In this document: positions 52,182 to 60,894 of the stretch, in pieces
How positions within the stretch are numbered: the first letter of the stretch is position 1
Layout of the letters: each line of letters opens with the position of its first letter
DNA from: Agrobacterium tumefaciens
Lineage (GTDB): Bacteria; Pseudomonadota; Alphaproteobacteria; Rhizobiales; Rhizobiaceae
DNA length: 64,000 nt
Reading direction: 5' to 3'
Assembly (NCBI RefSeq): GCF_005221325.1
Contig: NZ_CP039889.1
Location: 1 to 64,000, forward strand
Notes under the pieces: model-generated
What the model saw: only the letters and a program-made list of their open reading frames with translations
What the model was told of the DNA's origin: nothing
Databases searched by the model: none
Position numbers and translations under genes: made by a program

Positions 52182-52991
52182 ATGTGCAATACCTGCGTGA
52201 TCGAGAACGTGAAACGAAACATGCTGTCGCGACGCCTGCTGTTCAAGGGCGCCGTGGCGGGAGCGACGGCAATGGCGGCGGGCAGCCTGGCGGCCCCGGT
52301 GCTGGCGCAATCACCCCGGCAGGTCATCGATCTCACCCATAGCTATGATTCCACATTTCCCACATTCGATGGCAAACCGGGCATAGAATTCGAGTGGGCA
52401 GCCGAGATTGCCAAAGACGGCTATCAGCTTCACAAGCTGACGATCTATGAACATACCGGCACGCATATCGATGCACCGTTTCACTTCAGTGCCAATGGCG
52501 CGAGCGTCGATCAGCTGGAACCGCAGAAACTCGTCGCGCCGCTGGTCATCATCGACATCACCGACCGCGCGAAAGAGGATGCCAATTCCACTGTTGAAGC
52601 CGAAGACATCGAGCGCTGGATCTCTGCAAATGGCGACATCCCGGCGGGTGCGCTCGTGGCTTTGCGCTCCGGCTGGGCGACGAAAGTGAAAAGTCCGTCA
52701 TTCCGCAACGACGAAGCCGGAAAGTTTGCCTTCCCTGGTTTCAGCAAGTCGGCGACCGACCTTCTGCTCGAGCGCGACACGGTCGCCATCGGCGTCGATA
52801 CGCTGTCGCTGGACCCGGGCAATTCGGCGGATTTCGCCGTCCACAATTCCTGGCTTCCGGCGGGGCGCTACGGGATCGAAGGCCTGAACAACCTCGAGGC
52901 TCTGCCGGTCAAGGGCGCGACCATAATCGTCGGCGCACCCAAACATCGCGGCGGAACGGGTGGGCCGGCGCGTATTCTGGCTCTGGTCTGA
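52182..52991 (+). CDS. Exported cyclase-family (kynurenine-formamidase-like) hydrolase
   Basis: 269 aa. A twin-arginine-like segment (SRRLLFKGAVAGATAMAAGS) around residues 14-33 ends at VLAQS. The mature part has the cyclase metal motif HTGTHIDAPFHF (about 88-99) and later GVDTLSLDPG and HNSWLPAGRYGIEGL, as in Mn2+/Zn2+ amidohydrolases (kynurenine formamidase, isatin hydrolase). It cleaves a cyclic or formyl amide. Together with the preceding monooxygenase it could form a small ring-degradation step. Confidence 0.87.
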   Translation: MCNTCVIENVKRNMLSRRLLFKGAVAGATAMAAGSLAAPVLAQSPRQVIDLTHSYDSTFPTFDGKPGIEFEWAAEIAKDGYQLHKLTIYEHTGTHIDAPFHFSANGASVDQLEPQKLVAPLVIIDITDRAKEDANSTVEAEDIERWISANGDIPAGALVALRSGWATKVKSPSFRNDEAGKFAFPGFSKSATDLLLERDTVAIGVDTLSLDPGNSADFAVHNSWLPAGRYGIEGLNNLEALPVKGATIIVGAPKHRGGTGGPARILALV

Positions 52992-53130
52992 TACCGGCGC
53001 ACCTTGCACGAGAAACCTGCGGCTGCCGGCGCATGAACTCCGACTGAATAGTCTCTTCAGCTTCCGTTCCGATGGGATCGTCTAGAACAAAGACGTTCAA
53101 CCGCGGTCCCATCCGCCTGAGGAGACAGTC

Positions 53131-53568
53131 ATGATCCGGAAGTCTTTTATTGCAAGTGCACTCGTTGCTCTCGTTGGCCTCTCTGCTGCGGCGCCCGCCA
53201 TGGCCAATGATGTGCGCATCGAACAATATGGCTGGTCCAACTCTGCCGGCGGCGCGCAGGAAGGTTATGGCAACCGGATCCGCACCTACCAGAATGGCGG
53301 TTACAACCGGATCGTCGGCCACCAGTATGGTCGTCACAACCTTTCGGCCGTCGGTCAGGAAGGACATGACAACTATGGTTCCACCGCTCAGAACGGCAAC
53401 CGCAACGTGGCCGGCATCGGCCAGTTCGGCTCCAACCACACCACCATCCTGACCCAGGACGGTAATGGTAACATCGCCGCCGGCGTTCAGGTCGGCCGTG
53501 GCTGCAGCGCCAATGTGAGCCAGGGCGGCAACGACAATGTCGCGGCCTTCGTGCAGGCCTGCCCGTAA
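53131..53568 (+). CDS. Curlin-repeat protein 1 (CsgA/B-like)
   Basis: 145 aa with a signal peptide (to about residue 23, APAMA-ND). The mature part is a run of about seven curlin repeats of the type N-x5-Q-x-G-x2-N: NRIRTYQNGGYN, NRIVGHQYGRHN, NLSAVGQEGHDN, NYGSTAQNGNRN, NVAGIGQFGSNH, and so on, with a C-terminal pair of cysteines (GRGCSANV, QACP). Cysteines are rare in curlins and may form a disulfide. It would polymerise into extracellular amyloid fibres if a CsgG-type exporter exists elsewhere. Confidence 0.87.
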   Translation: MIRKSFIASALVALVGLSAAAPAMANDVRIEQYGWSNSAGGAQEGYGNRIRTYQNGGYNRIVGHQYGRHNLSAVGQEGHDNYGSTAQNGNRNVAGIGQFGSNHTTILTQDGNGNIAAGVQVGRGCSANVSQGGNDNVAAFVQACP

Positions 53569-53627
53569 CGACATTGCAATGACGTGAACGATCGATATCG
53601 AACACCAGATCATCAGGGAGACGTGCC

Positions 53628-54026
53628 ATGCCCCAGAATGTCAGACACCCGCGCCGCCTGGCGGCAATCCTTGCATTGGCTCTTCTCCCTGTAGGCGCCG
53701 TTGCGGCCATATCGACAGCCAAGGAACCGGCCGATGGGAAACTCTGCGAGATCAAGGCAACATCGCAGGCGGGCATGGTGAGGCTGGAGGCCGTCGCCAA
53801 GGGCGATACCGGTGCCGGTGGGACTTACGCCTTTCACGTCGAAAAATCAGGCGGCAGCGGCAGTTCCGCCATCAGCCAGGGAGGCGACTTCAACGCCGCT
53901 GCCGGACAGTCGCAGCTGCTGAGCTCGGTGACGCTCGATTCGAAGGGAGCCCGCTACAAGGCGGTGCTCGATCTCGTGATCGACGGGAAAAGCTTCAGTT
54001 GCACGAAGCAGATCGGCGGCGATTAA
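53628..54026 (+). CDS. csgH: CsgH-like curli periplasmic inhibitor/chaperone
   Basis: 132 aa, signal peptide about 1-30. The mature beta-rich domain has two cysteines (LCEIKATSQAGMVRLEAV and SFSCTKQI) and the conserved SGSSAISQGGDFNA segment seen in alphaproteobacterial CsgH, which stops premature amyloid formation in the periplasm, like CsgC in enterics. It lies between two curlin genes. A strong terminator follows directly. Confidence 0.82.
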   Translation: MPQNVRHPRRLAAILALALLPVGAVAAISTAKEPADGKLCEIKATSQAGMVRLEAVAKGDTGAGGTYAFHVEKSGGSGSSAISQGGDFNAAAGQSQLLSSVTLDSKGARYKAVLDLVIDGKSFSCTKQIGGD

Positions 54027-54055
54027 GTCGCCGCACGCTGTAAATTTCACCTGGT

Positions 54056-54086
54056 AGGGCGCCGGTTCAGGCGCCCTTTTTCTTTT
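54056..54086 (+). terminator. Rho-independent terminator after csgH
   Basis: GGGCGCC (54057-54063) pairs with GGCGCCC (54070-54076) around GGTTCA, followed by TTTTTCTTTT. It separates the csgH transcript from the second curlin gene. Confidence 0.88.
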
Positions 54087-54193
54087 GATCGCGCCGAACC
54101 GCTGAACGACATGTGAATGGGCAATTCCGGTCGGGTTCAGTTGCGGAGTGCGATTATGAATCATCGGCAAGGTGCTGACAGATGGAGATAAGA

Positions 54194-54607
54194 ATGGCCC
54201 GCAACATATTGAAACTTCTGACCATCACCCTGCTTGTCGGTGGCCTCTCACCGCTCGGATTTGCAGCACCCGCCCATGCCGGCGGCCGCATCTCCTTCGA
54301 CCTCGCACCCGGCAACAGCGCCGATGGCGATCTGCTTTCCACCGGGCTGCGCGCCTATTCGCTTTACCGCAACTTCAAGGATGCCGACATAAAGCAGCTC
54401 GGCCGCGGCAATGCAGCGGGCATCGCCCAAAATGGCGGTGGCAACCTTGGTTTCATCCGGCAACGCGGCAATGGCCATTCCGCGACGCTGCAGCAGAACG
54501 GCAACAACAACGCCTATGGCATTTTCCAATATGGGCGCAACACCGACACCAATGTGGTGCAGGATGGCGACAATGGCAGCGGGCTGACCTTCAGTTATGG
54601 CTGGTAA
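54194..54607 (+). CDS. Curlin-repeat protein 2
   Basis: 137 aa from ATG 54194 with GGAG upstream (an earlier ATG at 54182 overlaps that site). Signal peptide to PAHA-GG (about residue 29). After a non-repeat leader of about 35 residues come four curlin repeats (IKQLGRGNAAGIAQNGGGN, LGFIRQRGNGHS, ATLQQNGNNN, AYGIFQYGRNTDTN). Fewer repeats and a longer leader than the first protein suggest a nucleator (CsgB-like) role, which is inference. It is transcribed separately after the terminator. Confidence 0.82.
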   Translation: MARNILKLLTITLLVGGLSPLGFAAPAHAGGRISFDLAPGNSADGDLLSTGLRAYSLYRNFKDADIKQLGRGNAAGIAQNGGGNLGFIRQRGNGHSATLQQNGNNNAYGIFQYGRNTDTNVVQDGDNGSGLTFSYGW

Positions 54608-54707
54608 GGAACGCGGCTGCTGGGGCCGCTGCCCTAAGGTCCGGAAGAGAGACAATTGATCGCCCCAGGATCAGGACGGCGGCGAAGACAGAAAACGGTA
54701 GACGTCA

Positions 54708-55175
54708 TCACACCTCGATTGGAAAAGAAAAACCGGCCTTTACGCGGTCCATGACAACCATGGTCTTGAACCCCTTGATATCGTGGTTTTCGTAGAAGAA
54801 CCGGCGGGTGAAGGCCTCGTAGTCTTCCATGTCCTTGGCTGTGATCACCAGAATGAAATCGGCGTCTCCAGTGACATAATATCCGATCATGACCTCGCGC
54901 GTCGTCCGGATCGCCGCCTTGAAGCGGTCGACGATGTCGGCCCGCTCCCGCTCAAGCGAGACGAGCACGATCATGGTGATGCCCCGTCCCACGGCCTTCG
55001 GCGAGACGATGGCGACATCCGCCTCGATAACGCCTTCCTCGCGCAGACGCTTCAAACGCCGCTGACAGGCGGTCGGCGACAAATTAACGATCTGCGCCAG
55101 CTCTTCCGAGGTCAGGCGATTGTTTTTCTGGACGGCTTCAAGCAACGCCCTGTCGGCTCTATCTATCTCGCTCAT
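54708..55175 (-). CDS. doeX: Lrp/AsnC regulator of the ectoine cluster (DoeX-like)
   Basis: 155 aa from ATG 55175. N-terminal helix-turn-helix (RALLEAVQKNNRLTSEELAQ, LSPTACQRRLKRLREEG) and a RAM ligand domain. It diverges from the aspartate-semialdehyde dehydrogenase gene doeC, and AsnC-type regulators called DoeX are known in ectoine-degradation clusters, so it probably controls doeC-doeD in response to a pathway intermediate. Two 13-bp near-repeats, 31 bp apart, lie at its start. Confidence 0.88.
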   Translation of the reverse strand: MSEIDRADRALLEAVQKNNRLTSEELAQIVNLSPTACQRRLKRLREEGVIEADVAIVSPKAVGRGITMIVLVSLERERADIVDRFKAAIRTTREVMIGYYVTGDADFILVITAKDMEDYEAFTRRFFYENHDIKGFKTMVVMDRVKAGFSFPIEV

Positions 55176-55219
55176 GCATAATTCCTGCGCAATTGTAGCT
55201 AAATAAGCATTATTTCTGC
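55176..55219. promoter_or_regulatory. Paired direct repeats, candidate DoeX sites
   Basis: GCATAATTCCTGC (55176-55188) and GCATTATTTCTGC (55207-55219) match at 11 of 13 positions and start 31 bp apart, about three helical turns. They fill the doeX-doeC divergent promoter region, where an Lrp-type octamer would bind in phase. Confidence 0.55.
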
Positions 55220-55294
55220 ATGTGAGCACGAAGAAACGCCGCCGTTCAATTATGCTGTGCCGGTAAGCTTCCCGCAATTGAAAAGGAGCTTCTC

Positions 55295-56773
55295 ATGAAA
55301 GCTATCGCCAGCGTTGCGCTTAAAAGCCTGAATCGACCAGACCTGCTTGAGCATCGCGCGTTTCTGGATGGGCTTTGGATAGAGCGCCCGGAAACGCTGA
55401 GCGTTATCGATCCAGCAAATGGCGAGCCTCTGCAGGATGTTTCTGCCTGCAGCGTCGATGACATTGACACGGCAGTGGAAGCGGCTGGCGGGGCGTTTAT
55501 GACATGGCGGGACATGCTGCCCGCCGAACGCGGCGATATCCTGCGGGCATGGGGCCGGCTGATGCGTGACAATGCCCGCGACCTCGCCACCATCATCAGC
55601 GCGGAACAGGGCAAACCGCTGGCGGAATCGCTCGGCGAAATTTCTTACGCTGCCGCCTTTCTCGACTGGTTTGCAGGTGAAGGCGAGAGATCCTACGGCG
55701 AAACAATTCCAAGCCATCTTAAAGGCGGAAATCTTTCCGTGCGGATGCAGCCGATCGGCGTCACGGCAGCCATCACACCCTGGAATTTCCCCTCCGCCAT
55801 GATCGCCCGCAAGGCCGGCGCGGCCCTTGCTGCCGGTTGCACGATGATCGTCAAACCAGCACCGGAAACACCGCTTTCAGCACTGGCCCTGGCAAAACTG
55901 GCGCAGGAGGCAGGCATGCCCGCCGGCGTGTTACAGGTTCTGCCGGGTGAAGCCGCGCCTCTTGCGCGCCGCCTGCTGGAGCACACGCAGGTGCGGGCAT
56001 TTTCCTTCACCGGTTCGACGGAAGTGGGACGGCTACTCCTCACGCAATCGGCGGCGACCATCAAAAAAGCCTCGCTGGAACTTGGCGGCCACGCGCCCTT
56101 CATCGTCTTCGCGGATGCGGACCTGTCCCAGACCGTGAAGGGCTGCCTCGCCGCCAAATTCGCCACATCGGGGCAGGACTGCCTTGCGGCAAACCGCATC
56201 TATGTTCAACGAGCGCTTTATGATCGCTTCATTGAGCGATTTGCCGATGCGACCTCTCGGCTGACAGTCGGTCACGGCCTTCAGTCGGGTATCGATATCG
56301 GCCCCATGACGCGGCCATCCGTCGCCGAAAAGTGCCGCCAGCAGATTGCCCAGGCGCTGTCGGCCGGTGCGCGGCTCGTCTTCGGCGGACAGGACAGTCC
56401 GCTCGGCGGCAACTTCGTCACACCGACCGTACTCGCCGATGTGAACGACGACATGCTGATCGCCCGCGAGGAAACCTTCGGCCCGGTGGCCGCCATCTTG
56501 CCCTTCGATGACGAGGTGGAGGTGATCCGCCGCGCCAATGCAACGGAGATGGGACTGGCGGCCTATGTCTACACCAATGATCTCGGCCGGGCGATGCGCC
56601 TGACCGACCAGCTCGAATACGGCATGGTGGCCGTCAACACGCCCAAATTCACCGGCGCGCCTATTCCATTCGGGGGCTGGAAACAATCGGGCCTTGGCCG
56701 CGAAGGCTCGCGTCACGGTCTCATGGAATATCTCGAACCCAAATATGTCTGCTTCGGCAATCTGGCTGCCTGA
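55295..56773 (+). CDS. doeC: Aspartate-semialdehyde dehydrogenase of ectoine catabolism (DoeC)
   Basis: 492 aa aldehyde dehydrogenase of the succinate-semialdehyde-dehydrogenase type: cofactor segment TGSTEVGRLL, glutamate in ELGGHAPFIVF, cysteine in TSGQDCLAANRIY, C-terminal PFGGWKQSGLGREGS. In ectoine-degradation clusters this enzyme oxidises aspartate semialdehyde to aspartate. It precedes doeD with a 13-bp gap, forming one operon. Confidence 0.9.
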   Translation: MKAIASVALKSLNRPDLLEHRAFLDGLWIERPETLSVIDPANGEPLQDVSACSVDDIDTAVEAAGGAFMTWRDMLPAERGDILRAWGRLMRDNARDLATIISAEQGKPLAESLGEISYAAAFLDWFAGEGERSYGETIPSHLKGGNLSVRMQPIGVTAAITPWNFPSAMIARKAGAALAAGCTMIVKPAPETPLSALALAKLAQEAGMPAGVLQVLPGEAAPLARRLLEHTQVRAFSFTGSTEVGRLLLTQSAATIKKASLELGGHAPFIVFADADLSQTVKGCLAAKFATSGQDCLAANRIYVQRALYDRFIERFADATSRLTVGHGLQSGIDIGPMTRPSVAEKCRQQIAQALSAGARLVFGGQDSPLGGNFVTPTVLADVNDDMLIAREETFGPVAAILPFDDEVEVIRRANATEMGLAAYVYTNDLGRAMRLTDQLEYGMVAVNTPKFTGAPIPFGGWKQSGLGREGSRHGLMEYLEPKYVCFGNLAA

Positions 56774-56786
56774 AAGGAACCTGCGT

Positions 56787-58190
56787 ATGACTATCGACAT
56801 CAAGAAAATCGCGGAAATGGATCGAAACGCCGTTCTGCATCCCTTCACGCAGCTCAAGGATTTCGCCAGCGGCAAACTCGGTGAACCCACCATCGTTGAA
56901 ACCGGCAAGGGCATCCGCATTCAGGACGCCCACGGCAAGCAGTTGATCGATGGTTTTGCCGGTCTTTATTGCGTCAATGTCGGTTATGGCCGCACTGAGG
57001 TGGCGGAGGCGATTTCGCGTCAGGCCTACCGGCTTGCTTATTACCATTCCTACGCCGCCCACACGACGGACGAACTGGCCATCCTTTCCGATCGCCTGGT
57101 GAAGATGGCGCCCGGCAAGATGAGCAAGGTCTTTTACGGCATGTCGGGGTCCGACGCCAACGAGACCCAGGCCAAGCTGGTCTGGTACTACAACAACCTG
57201 CGCGGCAAGCCGCAGAAGAAGAAAATCATCTCCCGCGAACGGGGATATCACGGCTGCAGCGTGGTTTCCGGCTCCATGACCGGCATGAGTTTTTATCACG
57301 ATCATATGGACCTGCCGCGCGCGGGCATCCTCCATGCTGGCGTTCCGCATCACTATTGGGGTGCGGAAGCCGGCGAAACGGAACTCGAATTTTCAAAGCG
57401 GCGCGCCAAAGAGCTGGAAGCACTCATTCTACGTGAAGGACCGGACACGATCGGCGCCTTCATTGCCGAACCGGTGCTAGGAACGGGCGGCATCACACCG
57501 CCGCCGGAAGGTTATTGGCCGGCTATCCAGGATGTTCTCAAAAAATACGACGTCCTGCTGATCGCCGATGAAGTGATCACCGGCTTCGGCCGCACCGGCT
57601 CCATGTTCGGCTCGCAACACTATGGAATGGAGCCTGATCTGATCACCGTTGCGAAGGGGCTGACCTCGGCCTATTTCCCGCTTTCCGGCGCAATCGTCGG
57701 AGAGAAGGTGTACAAGGTGATGGAGGACGGGGCGGATCGTGTCGGCGCATTCTCGCACGGCTACACCTATTCCGGCCACCCGATCGGAGCGGCGGCCGCA
57801 AACGCCGTGCTCGACATCGTGGAAAAGGAGGACCTGCCGGGCAATGCTCGATCCGTCGGCAGCTATTTCCAGGAGCAGCTGAAGGCGAAGTTCGCGCAGC
57901 TTCCGATCGTGGGAGAGGTGCGTGGCGTCGGCCTGATGGGTGCAATCGAATTCGTCGCTGATCGGGAAAAGAAGACCCGCTTTGCCCCTCATCTCACGGT
58001 AGGCGCTCGCGTTTCCAAAGCGGCGCGCAACGGCGGTCTCATTGCACGCGCCATGCCGCATGGCGATATTCTCGGCTTTGCGCCGCCGCTTGTTACGACC
58101 CGGGAGGAGGTGGACGAGATCATCGCCATTGCCGAAGCCGCTGTCCGAAGCGTCATGGACGACCTCGTTCAGGCGGGTGAAAAAATCTGA
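56787..58190 (+). CDS. doeD: Diaminobutyrate aminotransferase of ectoine catabolism (DoeD)
   Basis: 467 aa from ATG 56787 after GGAA. Class III aminotransferase: FYGMSGSDANETQAKLVWYY, LIADEVITGFGRTG with the PLP aspartate, TVAKGLTSAYFPLSG with the PLP lysine, and a GHPIGAAAANAVLDI segment. Expected reaction: 2,4-diaminobutyrate plus an oxoacid acceptor to aspartate semialdehyde, which DoeC then oxidises. A long hairpin at 58242-58278 follows. Confidence 0.9.
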   Translation: MTIDIKKIAEMDRNAVLHPFTQLKDFASGKLGEPTIVETGKGIRIQDAHGKQLIDGFAGLYCVNVGYGRTEVAEAISRQAYRLAYYHSYAAHTTDELAILSDRLVKMAPGKMSKVFYGMSGSDANETQAKLVWYYNNLRGKPQKKKIISRERGYHGCSVVSGSMTGMSFYHDHMDLPRAGILHAGVPHHYWGAEAGETELEFSKRRAKELEALILREGPDTIGAFIAEPVLGTGGITPPPEGYWPAIQDVLKKYDVLLIADEVITGFGRTGSMFGSQHYGMEPDLITVAKGLTSAYFPLSGAIVGEKVYKVMEDGADRVGAFSHGYTYSGHPIGAAAANAVLDIVEKEDLPGNARSVGSYFQEQLKAKFAQLPIVGEVRGVGLMGAIEFVADREKKTRFAPHLTVGARVSKAARNGGLIARAMPHGDILGFAPPLVTTREEVDEIIAIAEAAVRSVMDDLVQAGEKI

Positions 58191-58241
58191 TCTGACACCT
58201 CTGAACTCGGCGGCTGGTATTGCCTATCCGAAAAGCAATGA

Positions 58242-58278
58242 CATGACGACTGCGCCTATTTGCCGTGCAGTCGTCATG
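58242..58278 (+). terminator. 12-bp perfect hairpin after doeD
   Basis: CATGACGACTGC (58242-58253) and GCAGTCGTCATG (58267-58278) flank a 13-nt loop. There is no T-run, but its place between doeD and the enuR promoter suggests transcript termination or 3'-end protection. Confidence 0.5.
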
Positions 58279-58357
58279 CGTAACGCTTAAGGCTTCATCT
58301 TTTTTCGGAACCATGCATAATGTCATGAAATGAGCTTCGTAAAAACGAGACAATTTC

Positions 58358-59806
58358 ATGCGTCGTCAAGCCAATCCGCTTAACCTTGATCCGGTTTCCG
58401 CAACCAAACCGGTCGTATGGCGACCGACCCTGGCCAAACAGAAGGGTGAAACAAAACATTCCGCGCTAACGGAGCGCATCATCGCTGATATCAACGCCGG
58501 CGTCCTGAAGCCGATGGATCGTATGCCGACACACCGGGATCTCGCGCGCGAGCTTGGCCTTTCGGTGCAGACCGTCAGCCTTTCCTACAAGGAGGCTGAG
58601 CGGCTCGGTTATCTGAGCGGCGAGATAGGGCGCGGGACCTTCGTCAAGACGCGGGTGACCGATCGGGCCGGCAGGATGATGCTGGATCACAGCCCGACGG
58701 AAGTGCTTGATCTTTCCATCATCCGGGGGGTCTATCTCGAGGAGCACGAAACCGCCTCGCGCGCGATCCTTCGGGAACTGGCGGAGGGCGACAATTCCGG
58801 CTTCATGCGTCCGTGCCGACCCGTGGCCGGTCTGGACAGCCATCGCGAGACCGCCCGGAGCTGGCTCGGCATGATGGGCGTCACCGCCGGGGCGGAACGT
58901 ATTCTCGTGACCAATGGCGCAGCGCACGGTATTTTTCTCGCCCTCAGTTGCATCGTCCGCTCTAACGACGTTGTTCTCTGTGAAAACCTGACCGATCACG
59001 GCATTATTGGCCTATCGAACATCCTGGGTTTCAGCCTCAAGGGCCTGCCCACCGACGAAGAAGGCATCCTGCCGGATACACTGGAGGCGGCATGCACAGC
59101 AGGCGGCGTGCGCGCGCTCGTGCTCATCCCGACCCTCAACAACCCAACCGGGCACATTGCAGGCGCCGAGCGAAGACGTGCGATTGCCGCCATTGCAGAG
59201 CGGCACGGTGTTTTTGTCATCGAGGATGAAGTCTATCGCCCGATCATCGAGGATGACCTGCCCTCTATTTCCGAGATGCTGCCGGATCTGGGCTTCTTCG
59301 TCACCAGCTTCACCAAAACGGTGCTGACCGGGCTGCGGGTCGGTTATCTCGTCGTGCCGCCGGCCTACTCCATCCGTGCCGCCTCGATCCTGCGTGTGTC
59401 AAGCTGGAGCGGAACCTATCTGACCGCCGAAATCGCCACACGCTGGGTCGAAAACGGCACGGCACGCCGGTTGCTGCAGGTCCAACGCACTGAAGTCCTC
59501 GCGCGGCAGACGATTGCGGGCGACATTCTCGGCGAGCACATCGCCTCGACCCATCCCCTCTCCTTCTGTGCGTGGCTCAAGGTTCCGCCGCACTGGACCG
59601 AGGATGGGCTGGTGCGCGCGCTGACAAACCAGAATGTCGCGGTCACGTCATCGGAACCCTTTGTCGCCGGTCCCGGCCATGGCGGCGGCATCCGCATCTG
59701 TCTTGGCGGCCGCCTCAACCAGCAGAGCCTAGCCAAGGCTTTGACCACCGTCCGCCAGGCATTCGAACAATTGCCGCCGGTTTACGATATAGGTTCGATT
59801 GGTTGA
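58358..59806 (+). CDS. enuR: MocR/GntR-type ectoine-responsive regulator (EnuR)
   Basis: 482 aa, the two-part MocR layout: an N-terminal GntR winged helix (about 28-95: IIADINAGVLKPMDRMPTHR, LARELGLSVQTVSLSYKEAE) and a C-terminal aminotransferase-I-like domain (about 120-470) with the PLP-binding lysine in VTSFTKTVLTGLRVGYLV. EnuR represses ectoine-catabolism genes and is released when N-acetyl-diaminobutyrate or diaminobutyrate reacts with its PLP. It lies directly upstream of eutB on the same strand. Confidence 0.92.
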   Translation: MRRQANPLNLDPVSATKPVVWRPTLAKQKGETKHSALTERIIADINAGVLKPMDRMPTHRDLARELGLSVQTVSLSYKEAERLGYLSGEIGRGTFVKTRVTDRAGRMMLDHSPTEVLDLSIIRGVYLEEHETASRAILRELAEGDNSGFMRPCRPVAGLDSHRETARSWLGMMGVTAGAERILVTNGAAHGIFLALSCIVRSNDVVLCENLTDHGIIGLSNILGFSLKGLPTDEEGILPDTLEAACTAGGVRALVLIPTLNNPTGHIAGAERRRAIAAIAERHGVFVIEDEVYRPIIEDDLPSISEMLPDLGFFVTSFTKTVLTGLRVGYLVVPPAYSIRAASILRVSSWSGTYLTAEIATRWVENGTARRLLQVQRTEVLARQTIAGDILGEHIASTHPLSFCAWLKVPPHWTEDGLVRALTNQNVAVTSSEPFVAGPGHGGGIRICLGGRLNQQSLAKALTTVRQAFEQLPPVYDIGSIG

Positions 59807-59820
59807 GGTGACAGCCGGAA

Positions 59821-59860
59821 AATCATTGAATCATTACAATATAATAATTGACATGATTTT
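59821..59860 (+). promoter_or_regulatory. AT-rich repeats upstream of eutB, candidate EnuR operator
   Basis: AATCATT occurs twice in tandem (59821-59827, 59829-59835), and a reversed copy appears in CATGATTTT (about 59852-59860); TTGACA (59848-59853) is embedded. This AT-rich island of about 40 bp just before the eutB start contrasts with the GC-rich surroundings and is the likely control site of the eutBCDE operon. Confidence 0.45.
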
Positions 59861-59874
59861 ACTTCGCTCTCAAC

Positions 59875-60894
59875 ATGACAATCATGAAGAGCGAAAACCT
59901 GTCCATATCCCCTGACAAAAATCCGCTTCCGGTCTCACTGGCCGCGATCAAGCAGGCGGCAGCGCGGATTGCCGGTCAGGTGGAACGCACCCCGCTCGTG
60001 CGCTCGGACAGTCTGTCCGAACGCTACGGCACCCCCATTCACCTGAAGCTCGAGACACTCCAGCCCATCGGCGCCTTCAAGCTGCGCGGTGCGATGAACG
60101 CCATCCTTTCGCTTGAAGACGAGGCGCGCAGGCGCGGCCTCGTCACGGCCTCCACTGGCAATCATGGCCGGGCCGTGGCCTATGCGGCCGCCAAACTCGG
60201 CATTCCCGCCACGATCTGCATGTCGGCACTTGTACCGGCGAACAAGGTCGAAGCGATCCGTGCGCTTGGCGCAGATATCCGGATTGTTGGCAGGTCGCAG
60301 GATGACGCACAGGGAGAGGTGGAGCGCCTGACCGCAAGCCTTGGCCTGACCGCGATCCCACCCTTTGATGATCCTGACGTCGTGGCGGGCCAGGGGACGA
60401 TCGGCATCGAGATTGTCGAGGAGATGCCTGAGCTCGCGACAGTGCTTGTTCCTCTCTCCGGCGGCGGCCTTGCGGGCGGCATCGCCGTTGCTGTGAAAGC
60501 GCTGAAGCCACAGGCACGGGTCATCGGCATTTCCATGCAGCGGGGCGCGGCCATGCATGCGTCAGTCATTGCCGGCCGGCCCGTCACCGTTCAGGAAGAA
60601 GAAACGCTGGCGGATTCACTGGGGGGCGGGATTGGATTGAACAACCGTGTGACCTTCACGCTCTGCCAGGCCCTTCTCGATGAGATCGTGCTGGTTTCCG
60701 AGGATGAGATCGCGGCCGGCATCCGCCACGCGATGCACGAAGAAGGTCTGACGGTCGAGGGCGCCGGCGCCGTTGGTTTCGCGGCGGTCCTCTCCGGCAA
60801 GATCGACATCACCGGCCCGACCGCCATCATCGTGTCGGGTGGAAATATCGATCCGGCCGTCCATAAGACGATCATCGAAGGGTCAGCCGCATGA
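59875..60894 (+). CDS. eutB: Threonine-dehydratase-like enzyme (EutB)
   Basis: 339 aa, fold-type II PLP enzyme: PLP lysine in IGAFKLRGAMNAIL, STGNHGRAVAYAAAKLG, and the glycine loop VPLSGGGLAGGIAVAVKAL. In hydroxyectoine users, EutB together with EutA and EutC is thought to convert 5-hydroxyectoine to ectoine. First gene of a tightly packed operon; it overlaps eutC by four bases. A second in-frame ATG at 59884 is possible. Confidence 0.9.
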   Translation: MTIMKSENLSISPDKNPLPVSLAAIKQAAARIAGQVERTPLVRSDSLSERYGTPIHLKLETLQPIGAFKLRGAMNAILSLEDEARRRGLVTASTGNHGRAVAYAAAKLGIPATICMSALVPANKVEAIRALGADIRIVGRSQDDAQGEVERLTASLGLTAIPPFDDPDVVAGQGTIGIEIVEEMPELATVLVPLSGGGLAGGIAVAVKALKPQARVIGISMQRGAAMHASVIAGRPVTVQEEETLADSLGGGIGLNNRVTFTLCQALLDEIVLVSEDEIAAGIRHAMHEEGLTVEGAGAVGFAAVLSGKIDITGPTAIIVSGGNIDPAVHKTIIEGSAA

